Origin: Lacihabitans sp. CS3-21
GTDB lineage: Bacteria; Bacteroidota; Bacteroidia; Cytophagales; Spirosomataceae
Reading direction: 5' to 3'
NCBI RefSeq assembly: GCF_024343675.1
Contig: NZ_RJUD01000113.1
Coordinates: 124,001 to 188,000 of the forward strand
Length of the DNA: 64,000 bases
Both the position numbers and the translations under genes were made by a program. The notes under the pieces were generated by a model that saw only the letters and a program-made list of their open reading frames with translations, had not been told where the DNA came from and made no database searches. Below, in pieces: positions 16,441 to 24,076 of the stretch. The first letter of the stretch is position 1; each line of letters opens with the position of its first letter.

Positions 16441-16496
16441 CGCTGAAATAACTGGAAAAAGTCTTTTAGCCGACAAACACAATTGAAGAAGCATTA

Positions 16497-16504
16497 TACT
16501 TTTG
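16497..16504 (+). promoter_or_regulatory. Candidate -7 promoter box (TACTTTTG)
   Basis: This perfect TAnnTTTG match lies 38 bases upstream of the ATG at 16542, in the gap after the Crp/Fnr gene. It may start a transcript for the DM13 lipoprotein gene and those after it. No -33 TTG at normal spacing. Confidence 0.4.
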
Positions 16505-16541
16505 ATTCAGTATTTTTCTGAAATAAAACCTATTGAAAATC

Positions 16542-17000
16542 ATGAGAGTTCTAATGCTTTTTGCTTTGATTGCCCTAAGTAGTTGTAACAAATCTACCGA
16601 AATAGACCCGGCTGCGACCACTACACCAAACCCGACAGAAAATGGTGTTAATACCACGACAGAAAAGATGACAATGGATTTTTCTGGACAAAAATTACTT
16701 TTAGAAGGCAAGTTTGTGAATGGTGCCCATCCGACAAGTGGAACTGCTAAAATCTATGAAGCAAAAGATGGTAAAAGAACGCTGGTTTTTGAAAGTCTAA
16801 AATCAGACGCTGGCCCAGACCTCAGAATATATTTAGCTAACGACAAGGCTGTTACAAACTTTGTAGAACTGAGCAACAAAGTGGAAAACGGCAACAAAAT
16901 GTACGATATTCCTGCTAAAGTTGATCTCAGCAAACAGAAATTTGTACTCATTTGGTGCAAACAATTTTCCGTACTTTTTGGTCACGCTGAACTGAAATAA
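16542..17000 (+). CDS. DM13-domain lipoprotein
   Basis: The product of 152 residues begins with a lipoprotein signal (MRVLMLFALIALSSC, lipobox LSSC with Cys15), then a Thr/Pro/Asn-rich linker, then a DM13 domain from about residue 45 to the end. The DM13 hallmark near the C-terminus, IWCKQFSVLFGHAEL with Cys139, is intact. That Cys is thought to have a redox or ligand role in the family. I start at ATG 16542 because an in-frame TTG at 16533 would only add three residues. It is followed after 26 bases by an exported barrel-like protein, so both may work at the envelope. Confidence 0.85.
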   Translation: MRVLMLFALIALSSCNKSTEIDPAATTTPNPTENGVNTTTEKMTMDFSGQKLLLEGKFVNGAHPTSGTAKIYEAKDGKRTLVFESLKSDAGPDLRIYLANDKAVTNFVELSNKVENGNKMYDIPAKVDLSKQKFVLIWCKQFSVLFGHAELK

Positions 17001-17026
17001 TCAAAATTTTAATCCAAAAAAACATT

Positions 17027-17725
17027 ATGAAAAAATCAATTTCATTGCTATTGCTCTGCCTATTTTTTACAAAAACTTGGTCGCAAAGTCTCGATTTTGC
17101 GGTAGCCACTAAAAAAGAATTTGCACCTTCGGCCTCTTTTCAAAAAACGTACGACTTGGGAAAAAAGAAAAACTTTCAACTCGGCTGGGGAATAAGAGCC
17201 AACGGTTATTTCAGCGGAGAAAAAGAATATTTAACTGCACCGGCATTGTTGTCATCGGGAAAGCAAAGCTTGGCGGCATTTTTTACCGAATACAATCCCG
17301 CAAAAATAGACACCATCAATTTCTCCAAGTCCAGTTTGGTTTCTGTCAATGCTTTAATAATTCTTCAATATTCCTTTAAGAAATCGGCAATTGGTTTCAA
17401 TATAGATGCCGTGGGATTTACTGTAGGCGGTGCACAAAGTGGAGTTTTCCGAGCAGCAGAATCTCCATCACTAAACAAAACCACCCAAATGGCCTCACCG
17501 ACTCCAATAAATGTTTTGCTGATTTCTGACAGCGACAGAGGAAGTTTAAACTCTGAGTTATACTTTAAACAAACACTAAAAAACCAAAATGCTTTGAAAT
17601 TTGGCCTTAGTTTTCAGTTTATGGAATACACTACGAAACAGTTACTTACATACGAAAATGACAGATTTAGACATAAATCTTTGATGCCATTTGTGGCTTA
17701 TACCATAAACCTTAGAAAAAAATAA
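17027..17725 (+). CDS. Exported protein of unknown function, probably outer-membrane barrel
   Basis: The product has 232 residues with a signal peptide (MKKSISLLLLCLFFTKTWSQ). The rest shows alternating hydrophobic/polar strands, for example NFQLGWGIRANGYF and ALKFGLSFQFMEY, and ends in FVAYTINLRKK, all suggestive of an outer-membrane beta barrel. No family is recognised with certainty. It lies 26 bases after the DM13 gene and 2 bases before the DinB gene, so it is part of the same transcription unit. A role next to DM13 and YceI in moving or sensing small molecules at the envelope is only a guess. Confidence 0.65.
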   Translation: MKKSISLLLLCLFFTKTWSQSLDFAVATKKEFAPSASFQKTYDLGKKKNFQLGWGIRANGYFSGEKEYLTAPALLSSGKQSLAAFFTEYNPAKIDTINFSKSSLVSVNALIILQYSFKKSAIGFNIDAVGFTVGGAQSGVFRAAESPSLNKTTQMASPTPINVLLISDSDRGSLNSELYFKQTLKNQNALKFGLSFQFMEYTTKQLLTYENDRFRHKSLMPFVAYTINLRKK

Positions 17726-17727
17726 GC

Positions 17728-18240
17728 ATGAATAATATGGTAAAATACCACCTGAATATATTTGCTGAAATAGAGAAAATATGCCGTCAATTGTCACACG
17801 ACAAGTTTGTGGAAAAAATAGAATTACTAAGCGGAAGCTCTATTGGGCAACATATTAGACACATTGTGGAGTTCTACGTTTGTTTATTTTCAGATAAAGA
17901 CTACGTAAACTACGATGAGCGAGAACGAAACCTATTGATAGAAAACTCGCCATTATATACCCTTGAGGTGTTAGGAATATTAAAAGATAAGGTACAAAAT
18001 CTGGATTTCGAAAAAAACGTAATCTTTAAACAGTCGCTAAACGATGACAAAGTGTTTTTATCTACAAGCTATGCCCGTGAGCTAATTTATCTTGGTGAAC
18101 ACACCATTCACCATTTTGCTTTGATAAAAATAGGCATAACAGCTCTTTGTCCAGAACTCGACCTAGACCAAAATTTCGGGGTAGCTGACTCCACAATAAA
18201 ATATCGATCAACCCAAACATCCACAAAATGTGCGTCTTAA
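17728..18240 (+). CDS. DinB-family metal-dependent protein
   Basis: The protein of 170 residues has the four-helix DinB/YfiT pattern with metal-ligand histidines: GQHIRHIVEFY (His42, His45) in helix 2 and GEHTIHHFALI (His125, His128/129) in helix 4. Members include thiol S-transferases using bacillithiol or other thiols, though the substrate here is unknown. It starts 2 bases after the previous stop and its 3' end overlaps the NRDE gene by 13 bases. The pairing of DinB with NRDE appears to be translationally linked. Confidence 0.83.
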   Translation: MNNMVKYHLNIFAEIEKICRQLSHDKFVEKIELLSGSSIGQHIRHIVEFYVCLFSDKDYVNYDERERNLLIENSPLYTLEVLGILKDKVQNLDFEKNVIFKQSLNDDKVFLSTSYARELIYLGEHTIHHFALIKIGITALCPELDLDQNFGVADSTIKYRSTQTSTKCAS

Positions 18241-18944
18241 CTTATGTTCCAGTGGCTGAAAATGGCTTCATAGTAACCTCCAACCGAGACGAGAACATAG
18301 CTAGACCAAAAGCAAAACCACCGAAAAAAATAAAAATAAATGGCATAGAAGTATTTTGCCCAGTTGACCCAATATCGAAAGGAACTTGGATAGCAACCTC
18401 AACATGTTATACCATGGTGTTGCTGAATGGCGGATATAAAAAACATGAAGTAAAACCGAGTTACAGACAAAGCAGAGGGCAGGTAATATTAGAATTTACC
18501 AAATGGAATGACCCTGAAACCTTCCTAAATAACTTTGATTTCAATGGAATGGAACCCTTCACTTTGGTTCTTTTCAAAAATGAAAACAGGCAGAAAATTA
18601 CAGAAATAAAGTGGTGTTCGGGCGAAAAATACATCACACATTTAAGCGGCGAATTACCTCTAATTTGGTCTTCGGCAACTCTTTACGACCAGCAAGCTAT
18701 GAACAAAAGACAATCGTGGTTTATGGACCATTTATCAAAAAATCAGATGGAAATTTCAAGCGAAATCATTTTAGATTTTCACAATACTGGAGGAAAACAA
18801 GATTTAGAAAATAGTATAAAACTGAAAAGAAAAAACGGAATAGAAACCGTTTGCATTACACAAATAGAAATCTACCCAACCGCTAAATTCCTGTTTTACA
18901 ACGATTTAGAAAACAACACCAGCAATAGATTTGTAATCTATTGA
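18228..18944 (+). CDS. NRDE/TANGO2-family protein
   Basis: The protein of 238 residues carries the family signature: an N-terminal MCVL with Cys2 and SNRDEN at 18-23, followed by a PVDPISKGTWIA stretch and the later PLIWSSATLYD region. Eukaryotic TANGO2 is linked with heme or lipid handling, but the bacterial function is not settled. Cys2 could act as an N-terminal nucleophile as in the Ntn-hydrolase-like fold proposed for the family. It overlaps the DinB gene by 13 bases and ends the + strand run that starts at the UbiA gene. Confidence 0.85.
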   Translation: MCVLTYVPVAENGFIVTSNRDENIARPKAKPPKKIKINGIEVFCPVDPISKGTWIATSTCYTMVLLNGGYKKHEVKPSYRQSRGQVILEFTKWNDPETFLNNFDFNGMEPFTLVLFKNENRQKITEIKWCSGEKYITHLSGELPLIWSSATLYDQQAMNKRQSWFMDHLSKNQMEISSEIILDFHNTGGKQDLENSIKLKRKNGIETVCITQIEIYPTAKFLFYNDLENNTSNRFVIY

Positions 18945-18996
18945 AAAGAATAACCTACTCAAAAATTTCGATTTTCCTAAAGCAGATATTTATAAT

Positions 18997-19004
18997 TACC
19001 TTTG
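18997..19004 (+). promoter_or_regulatory. Candidate -7 promoter box (TACCTTTG)
   Basis: This perfect TAnnTTTG match lies in the gap before the ClC channel gene, 102 bases upstream of its ATG. It probably separates the channel gene from the previous operon. Confidence 0.35.
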
Positions 19005-19105
19005 CCCACTAAACTTAAGAGACCGTTTTCTCTCTCAAATAATCGCTTCTTTTGAGCTTAAATACTTTGATAAAATAGAAAGCTGCCCAAATATTAGAAA
19101 TATAG

Positions 19106-20395
19106 ATGTCGGATAAAGATAAAATAGCGTCTAATATTTCAGGATTTTTCTCAAAATATCCTGCACTTCCCTATGTATTAAAATGGGCATTAATTTCGCT
19201 TCTCATCGGTACATTAGCGGGTTCTGCATCCGCTGGATTTCTGATTTCGCTTGATTATGTTACAAATTTACGAGAAGCAAACATTTGGTTGATTTCGCTT
19301 TTACCAGTAGCAGGTTTGGCGGTAGGATTAATGTATCAATACTTCGGAAAAGACGTTGAGGCAGGAAACAATCTGTTGATAGACAATATACATGAGCCAA
19401 AAGAAACCATCCCACTCAAAATGGCGGTTTTTGTGTATTTAGGAACCATAATTACACATCTTTTTGGTGGTTCGGCTGGTAGAGAAGGTACTGCTCTACA
19501 AATGGCGGGTTCATTAAGCGACCAACTCTCTAAACCTCTGAATTTAAGCAAAGAAGACAGAAAAGTCCTAATAATTTCAGCAATTGCGGCAGGTTTTGGT
19601 TCGGTATTCGGAACCCCTCTGGCTGGGGCTATCTTTGCTTTGGAGTTTCAGAAAACGGGCAAAATGAGATACAATGCCATTTTTCCAGCATTTTTTGCGG
19701 CTATATTGGCTGATTTAGTTACTAGTTTGTGGCAAGCAAAACATACCCATTATAGCATTTCTAATATTCCAGAGTTGGACTTCAAAACACTCCTATACAG
19801 TATTTTATCCGGCATTTGTTTCGGAATTTGTGCAGCAGCTTTTAGCAAATCCATACACAAAATTGGGCATTTATTCAGGTCCAAAATCTCATTTCCAGCT
19901 TTGCGACCATTTGTTGGTGGAATTATAGTAGCTGTTGCGGTTTGGTTAATTGGCTCTACCAAATATATTGGCTTAGGCATTCCTACTGTTCTTTTATCAT
20001 TTAACGAAGCCTTACCTTATTATGATTTTGCAATTAAAATGGCTTTAACCATTCTGACTTTAGCGGCTGGTTTTAAAGGTGGTGAAGTTACGCCCTTATT
20101 TTTCATTGGAGCCACTTTAGGCAATGCTCTAGCCTACTTCATTCCGCTCCCGCTAGACCTATTGGCTGGTATGGGATTTGTATCTGTTTTTGCAGCTGCT
20201 ACCAATACTCCTTTGGCCTGCCTTATGTTGGGTATAGAACTTTTTGGAGCAGATTCAGCTATTTACATAGCCGTCGCACTAGTTACAGCTTACCTATCTT
20301 CAGGTCATAACAGTATTTACACCAAACAAATAATAGGTAAAACCAAACATAAAAACTATAAACATCAAGAAGGTAAAAGTTTTCAGGAATTGTAA
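19106..20395 (+). CDS. ClC-family chloride channel/transporter
   Basis: The polytopic membrane protein of 429 residues is of ClcB/ClcA type. The selectivity-filter motif is GGSAGREGT at 121-129; it keeps the gating Glu127 of the G(K/R)EGP motif but has Thr in place of Pro. GSVFGTPLAG at 165-174 is the second conserved pore stretch, and FKGGEVTPLFFIGATLG is present in the second half. There is no C-terminal CBS domain. It probably moves chloride (or fluoride) by channel or H+/anion exchange. Its neighbours give no hint of function. The start gives a short cytoplasmic N-terminus as usual. Confidence 0.9.
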   Translation: MSDKDKIASNISGFFSKYPALPYVLKWALISLLIGTLAGSASAGFLISLDYVTNLREANIWLISLLPVAGLAVGLMYQYFGKDVEAGNNLLIDNIHEPKETIPLKMAVFVYLGTIITHLFGGSAGREGTALQMAGSLSDQLSKPLNLSKEDRKVLIISAIAAGFGSVFGTPLAGAIFALEFQKTGKMRYNAIFPAFFAAILADLVTSLWQAKHTHYSISNIPELDFKTLLYSILSGICFGICAAAFSKSIHKIGHLFRSKISFPALRPFVGGIIVAVAVWLIGSTKYIGLGIPTVLLSFNEALPYYDFAIKMALTILTLAAGFKGGEVTPLFFIGATLGNALAYFIPLPLDLLAGMGFVSVFAAATNTPLACLMLGIELFGADSAIYIAVALVTAYLSSGHNSIYTKQIIGKTKHKNYKHQEGKSFQEL

Positions 20396-20430
20396 AATTT
20401 GAGCTAATTTTAAACTTAAAACTAATAAAT

Positions 20431-20473
20431 TCTTTGTGCAACTTAGTGCAACCTTCGTGTACCTTTGTGCAAT
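20431..20473. repeat. Degenerate intergenic TTTGTGCA repeats
   Basis: Four near-copies of a TTTGTGCAAC-type string follow one another (TTTGTGCAA, TTAGTGCAA, TTCGTGTA, TTTGTGCAA) in the gap after the ClC gene. They resemble the CTTTGTG repeats at 6486-6527. Confidence 0.45.
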
Positions 20474-20543
20474 AGCTTAGTCACAATTTTCACTAGCGAT
20501 TTCATCGAAAAAAACCTTTTAAATAATATCTAACACTATAAAT

Positions 20544-20744
20544 ATGAAAAAATACGAATACAAAGTAATCAAAACTACTCAAGAAGGCTTTTGGGACCCA
20601 AAAGTAAACGATGTAGATCTTACTTCAAAATTAAACGGCTTAGGTCAAGATGGATGGGAATTGGTTTCAGCAGTAGAAACCAATTCTTACCAAGGAAGTA
20701 CAAAAGAAATAGTCTTGTTTTTCAAAAGAGAAACAACTTTTTAA
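20544..20744 (+). CDS. DUF4177 small protein
   Basis: This protein of 66 residues shows the DUF4177 pattern: KYEYKVIK at the start, LNGLGQDGWELVSAV in the middle and IVLFFKRE near the end. It is probably a small soluble alpha/beta protein of unknown function. It lies 27 bases before the HopJ-like gene, so the two may be co-transcribed. Confidence 0.8.
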   Translation: MKKYEYKVIKTTQEGFWDPKVNDVDLTSKLNGLGQDGWELVSAVETNSYQGSTKEIVLFFKRETTF

Positions 20745-20771
20745 ACCAAATTTTTACAAAAAAAAGAAAAA

Positions 20772-21119
20772 ATGACAGTAGCAGAATTAGTGCAAAAAAT
20801 CAAAACTCAAGTAGAGAATATTCAGTTTTCAGAAATTATTGAGACAGTGGATGCCCATTACAATTTCACCCCAACGGCCTTTAAAAATGGAGAGACGATA
20901 AACGAGGCAAACCAAAACAATGGCTCTTGCAAAGTATTTTCTTTTGCGAAAAAACATTCCCTAACCCAAGAAGAAACACTTGCTTGCTTTGGCGATTATT
21001 ACAGAAAAGACGTTTTAGAAAACCCAGAAAGCACTGACCATCAAAACATTAGAAATTTCATGAAATTTGGTTGGGATGGGATAGTTTTTGATGGAGAAGC
21101 ATTGGGGGAGAAAAACTAA
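20772..21119 (+). CDS. HopJ-family protein
   Basis: The protein of 115 residues matches the HopJ family over its whole length: VDAHYNFTPTAFKNG near 34-48, NNGSCKVFSFAK near 56-67 and the ending FMKFGWDGIVFDG. The family is named for a Pseudomonas type III effector but is widespread in free-living bacteria, and no type III secretion genes are present here. A housekeeping role is likely but unknown. It ends 5 bases from the end of the convergent uxuA gene. Confidence 0.85.
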   Translation: MTVAELVQKIKTQVENIQFSEIIETVDAHYNFTPTAFKNGETINEANQNNGSCKVFSFAKKHSLTQEETLACFGDYYRKDVLENPESTDHQNIRNFMKFGWDGIVFDGEALGEKN

Positions 21120-21123
21120 TTTC

Positions 21124-22323
21124 TCACTCCTCCAAATTTCTACTTATGGCCAATTCCATTCCACGAATTTCGGCCAAACCTTTGAGTCTTCCTATGGCTG
21201 AATAGCCTGGATAGGTAGTTTTTTGTAAATCATCCAGCATTTGGTGGCCGTGGTCAGGTCGCATAGGTATTTGGGCATCGTCTTGCCCAATTCTGCGTTT
21301 TTCTTCTTTTATTATCTCAGAAATGACGCCGTACATGTCCACATCACCAGCCAAATGTGCGGCTTCATGAAATACCAAAGTGTCATATTCAGTTTCACGC
21401 TTGGTAGTTCGCAAATGCACGAAATGTATTCTATCCCCAAATTTTTGGGCCATTTTCACCAAATCATTGTCGGCTCTTACACCTAACGAACCTGTACAAA
21501 ACGTTATACCATTGGCTCTTACATCCGAAGCATTCATCAGCATTTCTAAATCTTCTTCCGTACTCACTACTCTAGGCAATCCCAAAAGCGGAAAAGGAGG
21601 ATCGTCGGGGTGAATACAAAGATTTATACCCAATTCCTGGGCATAAGGAGCTACTTGAGAGACAAAATAATGCAGATTTTCTCTTAATTGGTCCGCTCCT
21701 ATTTCAGCATAATTATTCAAAAGTCCTTGGAAAGTTTCTAAATGAAAAGCTTCCATAGAACCGGGCAATCCAAGTAAAACTGTATTTTGAAGTTCGGCCT
21801 TTTCGGCATCACTCATGGCTTCAAATCTTAGTTTCGCAGCAACTTTCGTTTCCTCAGTGTAGGCATTTTCCGAGCCTGGCCTTTTAAGAATAAATAAATC
21901 GAACGCAGCAAAATCTATCCAAACAAATCGTAAAGCTTTGGCCCCATCGGGCATGGTATAGTCTAGTTTGGTACGTGACCAGTCCAATACCGGCATGAAA
22001 TTATAGCAGACGGTTTTTATTCCGCACTTGGCCAAATTTTGCAATGAAAACTTATAATTCTCAATATATTTTTCTTTCGAAGGAAGTCCTTTTTTGATGT
22101 CTTCATGTACGGGCAGACTTTCTACCACCAACCATTTCAACTCAGAAAACTTATGGTTATCTTTTTCGATAATGGCGATTCTTTCTACAATTTGCTCTTC
22201 TGTCCAAACATCACCAACAGCTATCTGATGTAGTGCAGAAACTACACCTGAACAGCCGGACTGACGAATATCCATCAAACTTACGGGGTCGTTGGGACCA
22301 AACCAACGCATGGTATGTAACAT
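21124..22323 (-). CDS. uxuA: Mannonate dehydratase
   Basis: The enzyme of 399 residues converts D-mannonate to 2-keto-3-deoxy-D-gluconate in the hexuronate pathway. The family start MRWFGPNDPVSLMDIRQSGC is clear, and the metal-site regions are visible (FCTGSLGVRADND, IHFVHLRTTKRE, MRPDHGHQML). I begin at the ATG 22323; extending to a TTG at 22365 only adds residues that do not look like the family. UxuA processes the product of glucuronate breakdown, so it complements the uronate enzymes at 1-9 kb, although it is separated from them. It sits 47 bases after the end of murE on the same strand. Confidence 0.95.
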   Translation of the reverse strand: MLHTMRWFGPNDPVSLMDIRQSGCSGVVSALHQIAVGDVWTEEQIVERIAIIEKDNHKFSELKWLVVESLPVHEDIKKGLPSKEKYIENYKFSLQNLAKCGIKTVCYNFMPVLDWSRTKLDYTMPDGAKALRFVWIDFAAFDLFILKRPGSENAYTEETKVAAKLRFEAMSDAEKAELQNTVLLGLPGSMEAFHLETFQGLLNNYAEIGADQLRENLHYFVSQVAPYAQELGINLCIHPDDPPFPLLGLPRVVSTEEDLEMLMNASDVRANGITFCTGSLGVRADNDLVKMAQKFGDRIHFVHLRTTKRETEYDTLVFHEAAHLAGDVDMYGVISEIIKEEKRRIGQDDAQIPMRPDHGHQMLDDLQKTTYPGYSAIGRLKGLAEIRGMELAISRNLEE

Positions 22324-22370
22324 ATTTTTAGGTTGAATTTTAAAATATATTTTAAAATCAGGCAATAGTT

Positions 22371-23822
22371 TTATAAACCAAACGCCAAGCCCAACTCTTC
22401 TTTATCGTCAAAATGGCTTTTTATGCCTTTCACATCTTGGTAGGTTTCGTGGCCTTTGCCAGCTACCAAAATAATATCTTTCGAACCAGCCAATTCTGTG
22501 GCTTTTTTGATGGCTTCTCGTCTGTCGGTGATTTGCAACACTTTTTTTCTCTGTGTAATACTTACTCCAGCTTGCATATCAGCCAATATATCTTCGGGTT
22601 CTTCATTACGCGGATTGTCGGATGTAAGTATTACTATATCTGATAATTCGCAAGCTATCTTTGCCATTAGAGGCCTTTTGCCTTTGTCTCTATTTCCACC
22701 ACATCCTACCACAGTTATCACTTTCTGATTTCCTTCTCTGAGGTCTTTGATAGTTTCTAAAACATTTTCTAATGCATCGGGCGTATGTGCATAATCAACA
22801 ATTCCGACACGATGGTCTGTGGCCAAAATTTGCTCAAAACGACCAGGAGGCGGTTTGAGTTCTGATAGAATAGTCAGTACATTTTCAGAATTTTCTCCCA
22901 AAAGCATGGCTGTTCCGTAAACCGCTAAAAGATTGTAAGCATTGAAATTACCTATCAATTTGAACCAAACTTCCTGACCGTTTATGTCCATTTGCAGACC
23001 AAAAAGCCCACAATCCATCACTTTTCCTTTAAAATTACCTATGTTTTTTAAGGAATATGAATACTTTGTTGCAGCGGTATTTTGCAACATCACTTTGCCG
23101 TTTTTATCATCGGCGTTGGTGATGGCAAATGCCGATTTGGGTAACATGTCAAAAAAACCTTTCTTGGCTTTTATGTAATTGTCAAATGTCAAATGAAAAT
23201 CGAGGTGATCCTGCGTGATATTTGTAAAAATCCCGCCCGCAAAACTCAAGCCCGATATCCTTTGCATTTCCACAGCATGTGAACTCACTTCCATAAATAC
23301 ATAAACGCAGCCTTTTTGCTGCATTATGCTCAACAATTCATTGATTTTCACAGAATCAGGTGTTGTATGCGTAGACGGAATGACTTCATCTTCTACTTGA
23401 TTTTGTACAGTAGAAAGCATTCCACATTTATAGCCCAATTTCCTAAAAAGATTAAAAAGTAAAGTGGCTATGGAGGTTTTTCCGTTTGTACCTGTTACCC
23501 CGACCAATATTAAGCTTTTGGATGGATTTCCGTAAAAATTACAGGCTGCTATACCCATACACTTTGCTGAATTTTCAACCAAAATGTATGTGACATTTTC
23601 TACTAAAACCTCGGGAAATCTTTCACATAGAATGGCAGTTGCACCTGAATCTATGGCTTTTTGAATAAAATCATGTCCATCGACTTGCGTACCTGGAATG
23701 GCAACAAATAGTGTTTTTGGCTCAATTTTCCTTGAATCAAATTCGATTTTTAATATGTCGATATCTGTAATGCCTGATACGGATTTTAAAGGAATAGTAT
23801 ATAAAAGTTCGCTTAGAAGCAT
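22371..23822 (-). CDS. murE: UDP-MurNAc-L-Ala-D-Glu:meso-diaminopimelate ligase
   Basis: The peptidoglycan enzyme of 483 residues adds meso-diaminopimelate to the growing stem peptide in the cytoplasm. The ATP-binding loop is GVTGTNGKTS near residue 108. The DNPR motif near residue 402, in TSDNPRNEEPEDI, specifies diaminopimelate rather than lysine. The three Mur domains are in normal order and the length is normal (480-500). It is not in a dcw-type cell-wall cluster here; its neighbours are uxuA and the divergent LruC gene. Confidence 0.96.
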   Translation of the reverse strand: MLLSELLYTIPLKSVSGITDIDILKIEFDSRKIEPKTLFVAIPGTQVDGHDFIQKAIDSGATAILCERFPEVLVENVTYILVENSAKCMGIAACNFYGNPSKSLILVGVTGTNGKTSIATLLFNLFRKLGYKCGMLSTVQNQVEDEVIPSTHTTPDSVKINELLSIMQQKGCVYVFMEVSSHAVEMQRISGLSFAGGIFTNITQDHLDFHLTFDNYIKAKKGFFDMLPKSAFAITNADDKNGKVMLQNTAATKYSYSLKNIGNFKGKVMDCGLFGLQMDINGQEVWFKLIGNFNAYNLLAVYGTAMLLGENSENVLTILSELKPPPGRFEQILATDHRVGIVDYAHTPDALENVLETIKDLREGNQKVITVVGCGGNRDKGKRPLMAKIACELSDIVILTSDNPRNEEPEDILADMQAGVSITQRKKVLQITDRREAIKKATELAGSKDIILVAGKGHETYQDVKGIKSHFDDKEELGLAFGL

Positions 23823-23963
23823 CTGAAAGGAAATTTCTGGTAAATATAATTTAGTAATTTGATTGGAAACCTAGATTTCAATATAAAATTTCTGCAAATC
23901 ACCACCCAAAATAAAGCAAATGATAAAGTAAAATCTATGTTTTTTTCCAAGCAATAGGTCGAA

Positions 23964-23988
23964 TTCCATTTTTTGGAAAATTTCCAAT
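23964..23988. promoter_or_regulatory. Palindromic operator candidate, copy 1
   Basis: The palindrome TTCCA-N5-TGGAA (23964-23978) is followed after 3 bases by TTCCAAT (23982-23988), 113 bases upstream of the first LruC gene. The same arrangement, with identical spacing, is found at 27031-27055 before the second LruC gene. It could be a regulator site. Confidence 0.5.
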
Positions 23989-24026
23989 ATTGATTTATTT
24001 GTAAAATCTTAATAATCAAACATTTA

Positions 24027-24034
24027 TACTTTTG
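24027..24034 (+). promoter_or_regulatory. Candidate -7 promoter box (TACTTTTG)
   Basis: This perfect TAnnTTTG match lies 50 bases upstream of the first LruC gene and is followed by GCAC. The second LruC gene has a weaker version (CAACCTTG, then GCAC) at the same place. Confidence 0.45.
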
Positions 24035-24076
24035 GCACCATTTTACTTAGTTTTTCAAAGAATAAAAACATAAAAT

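Noticed and set aside
20772-21119. HopJ protein as a real type III effector
   Set aside because: No secretion system genes are near; the name comes from family history only.
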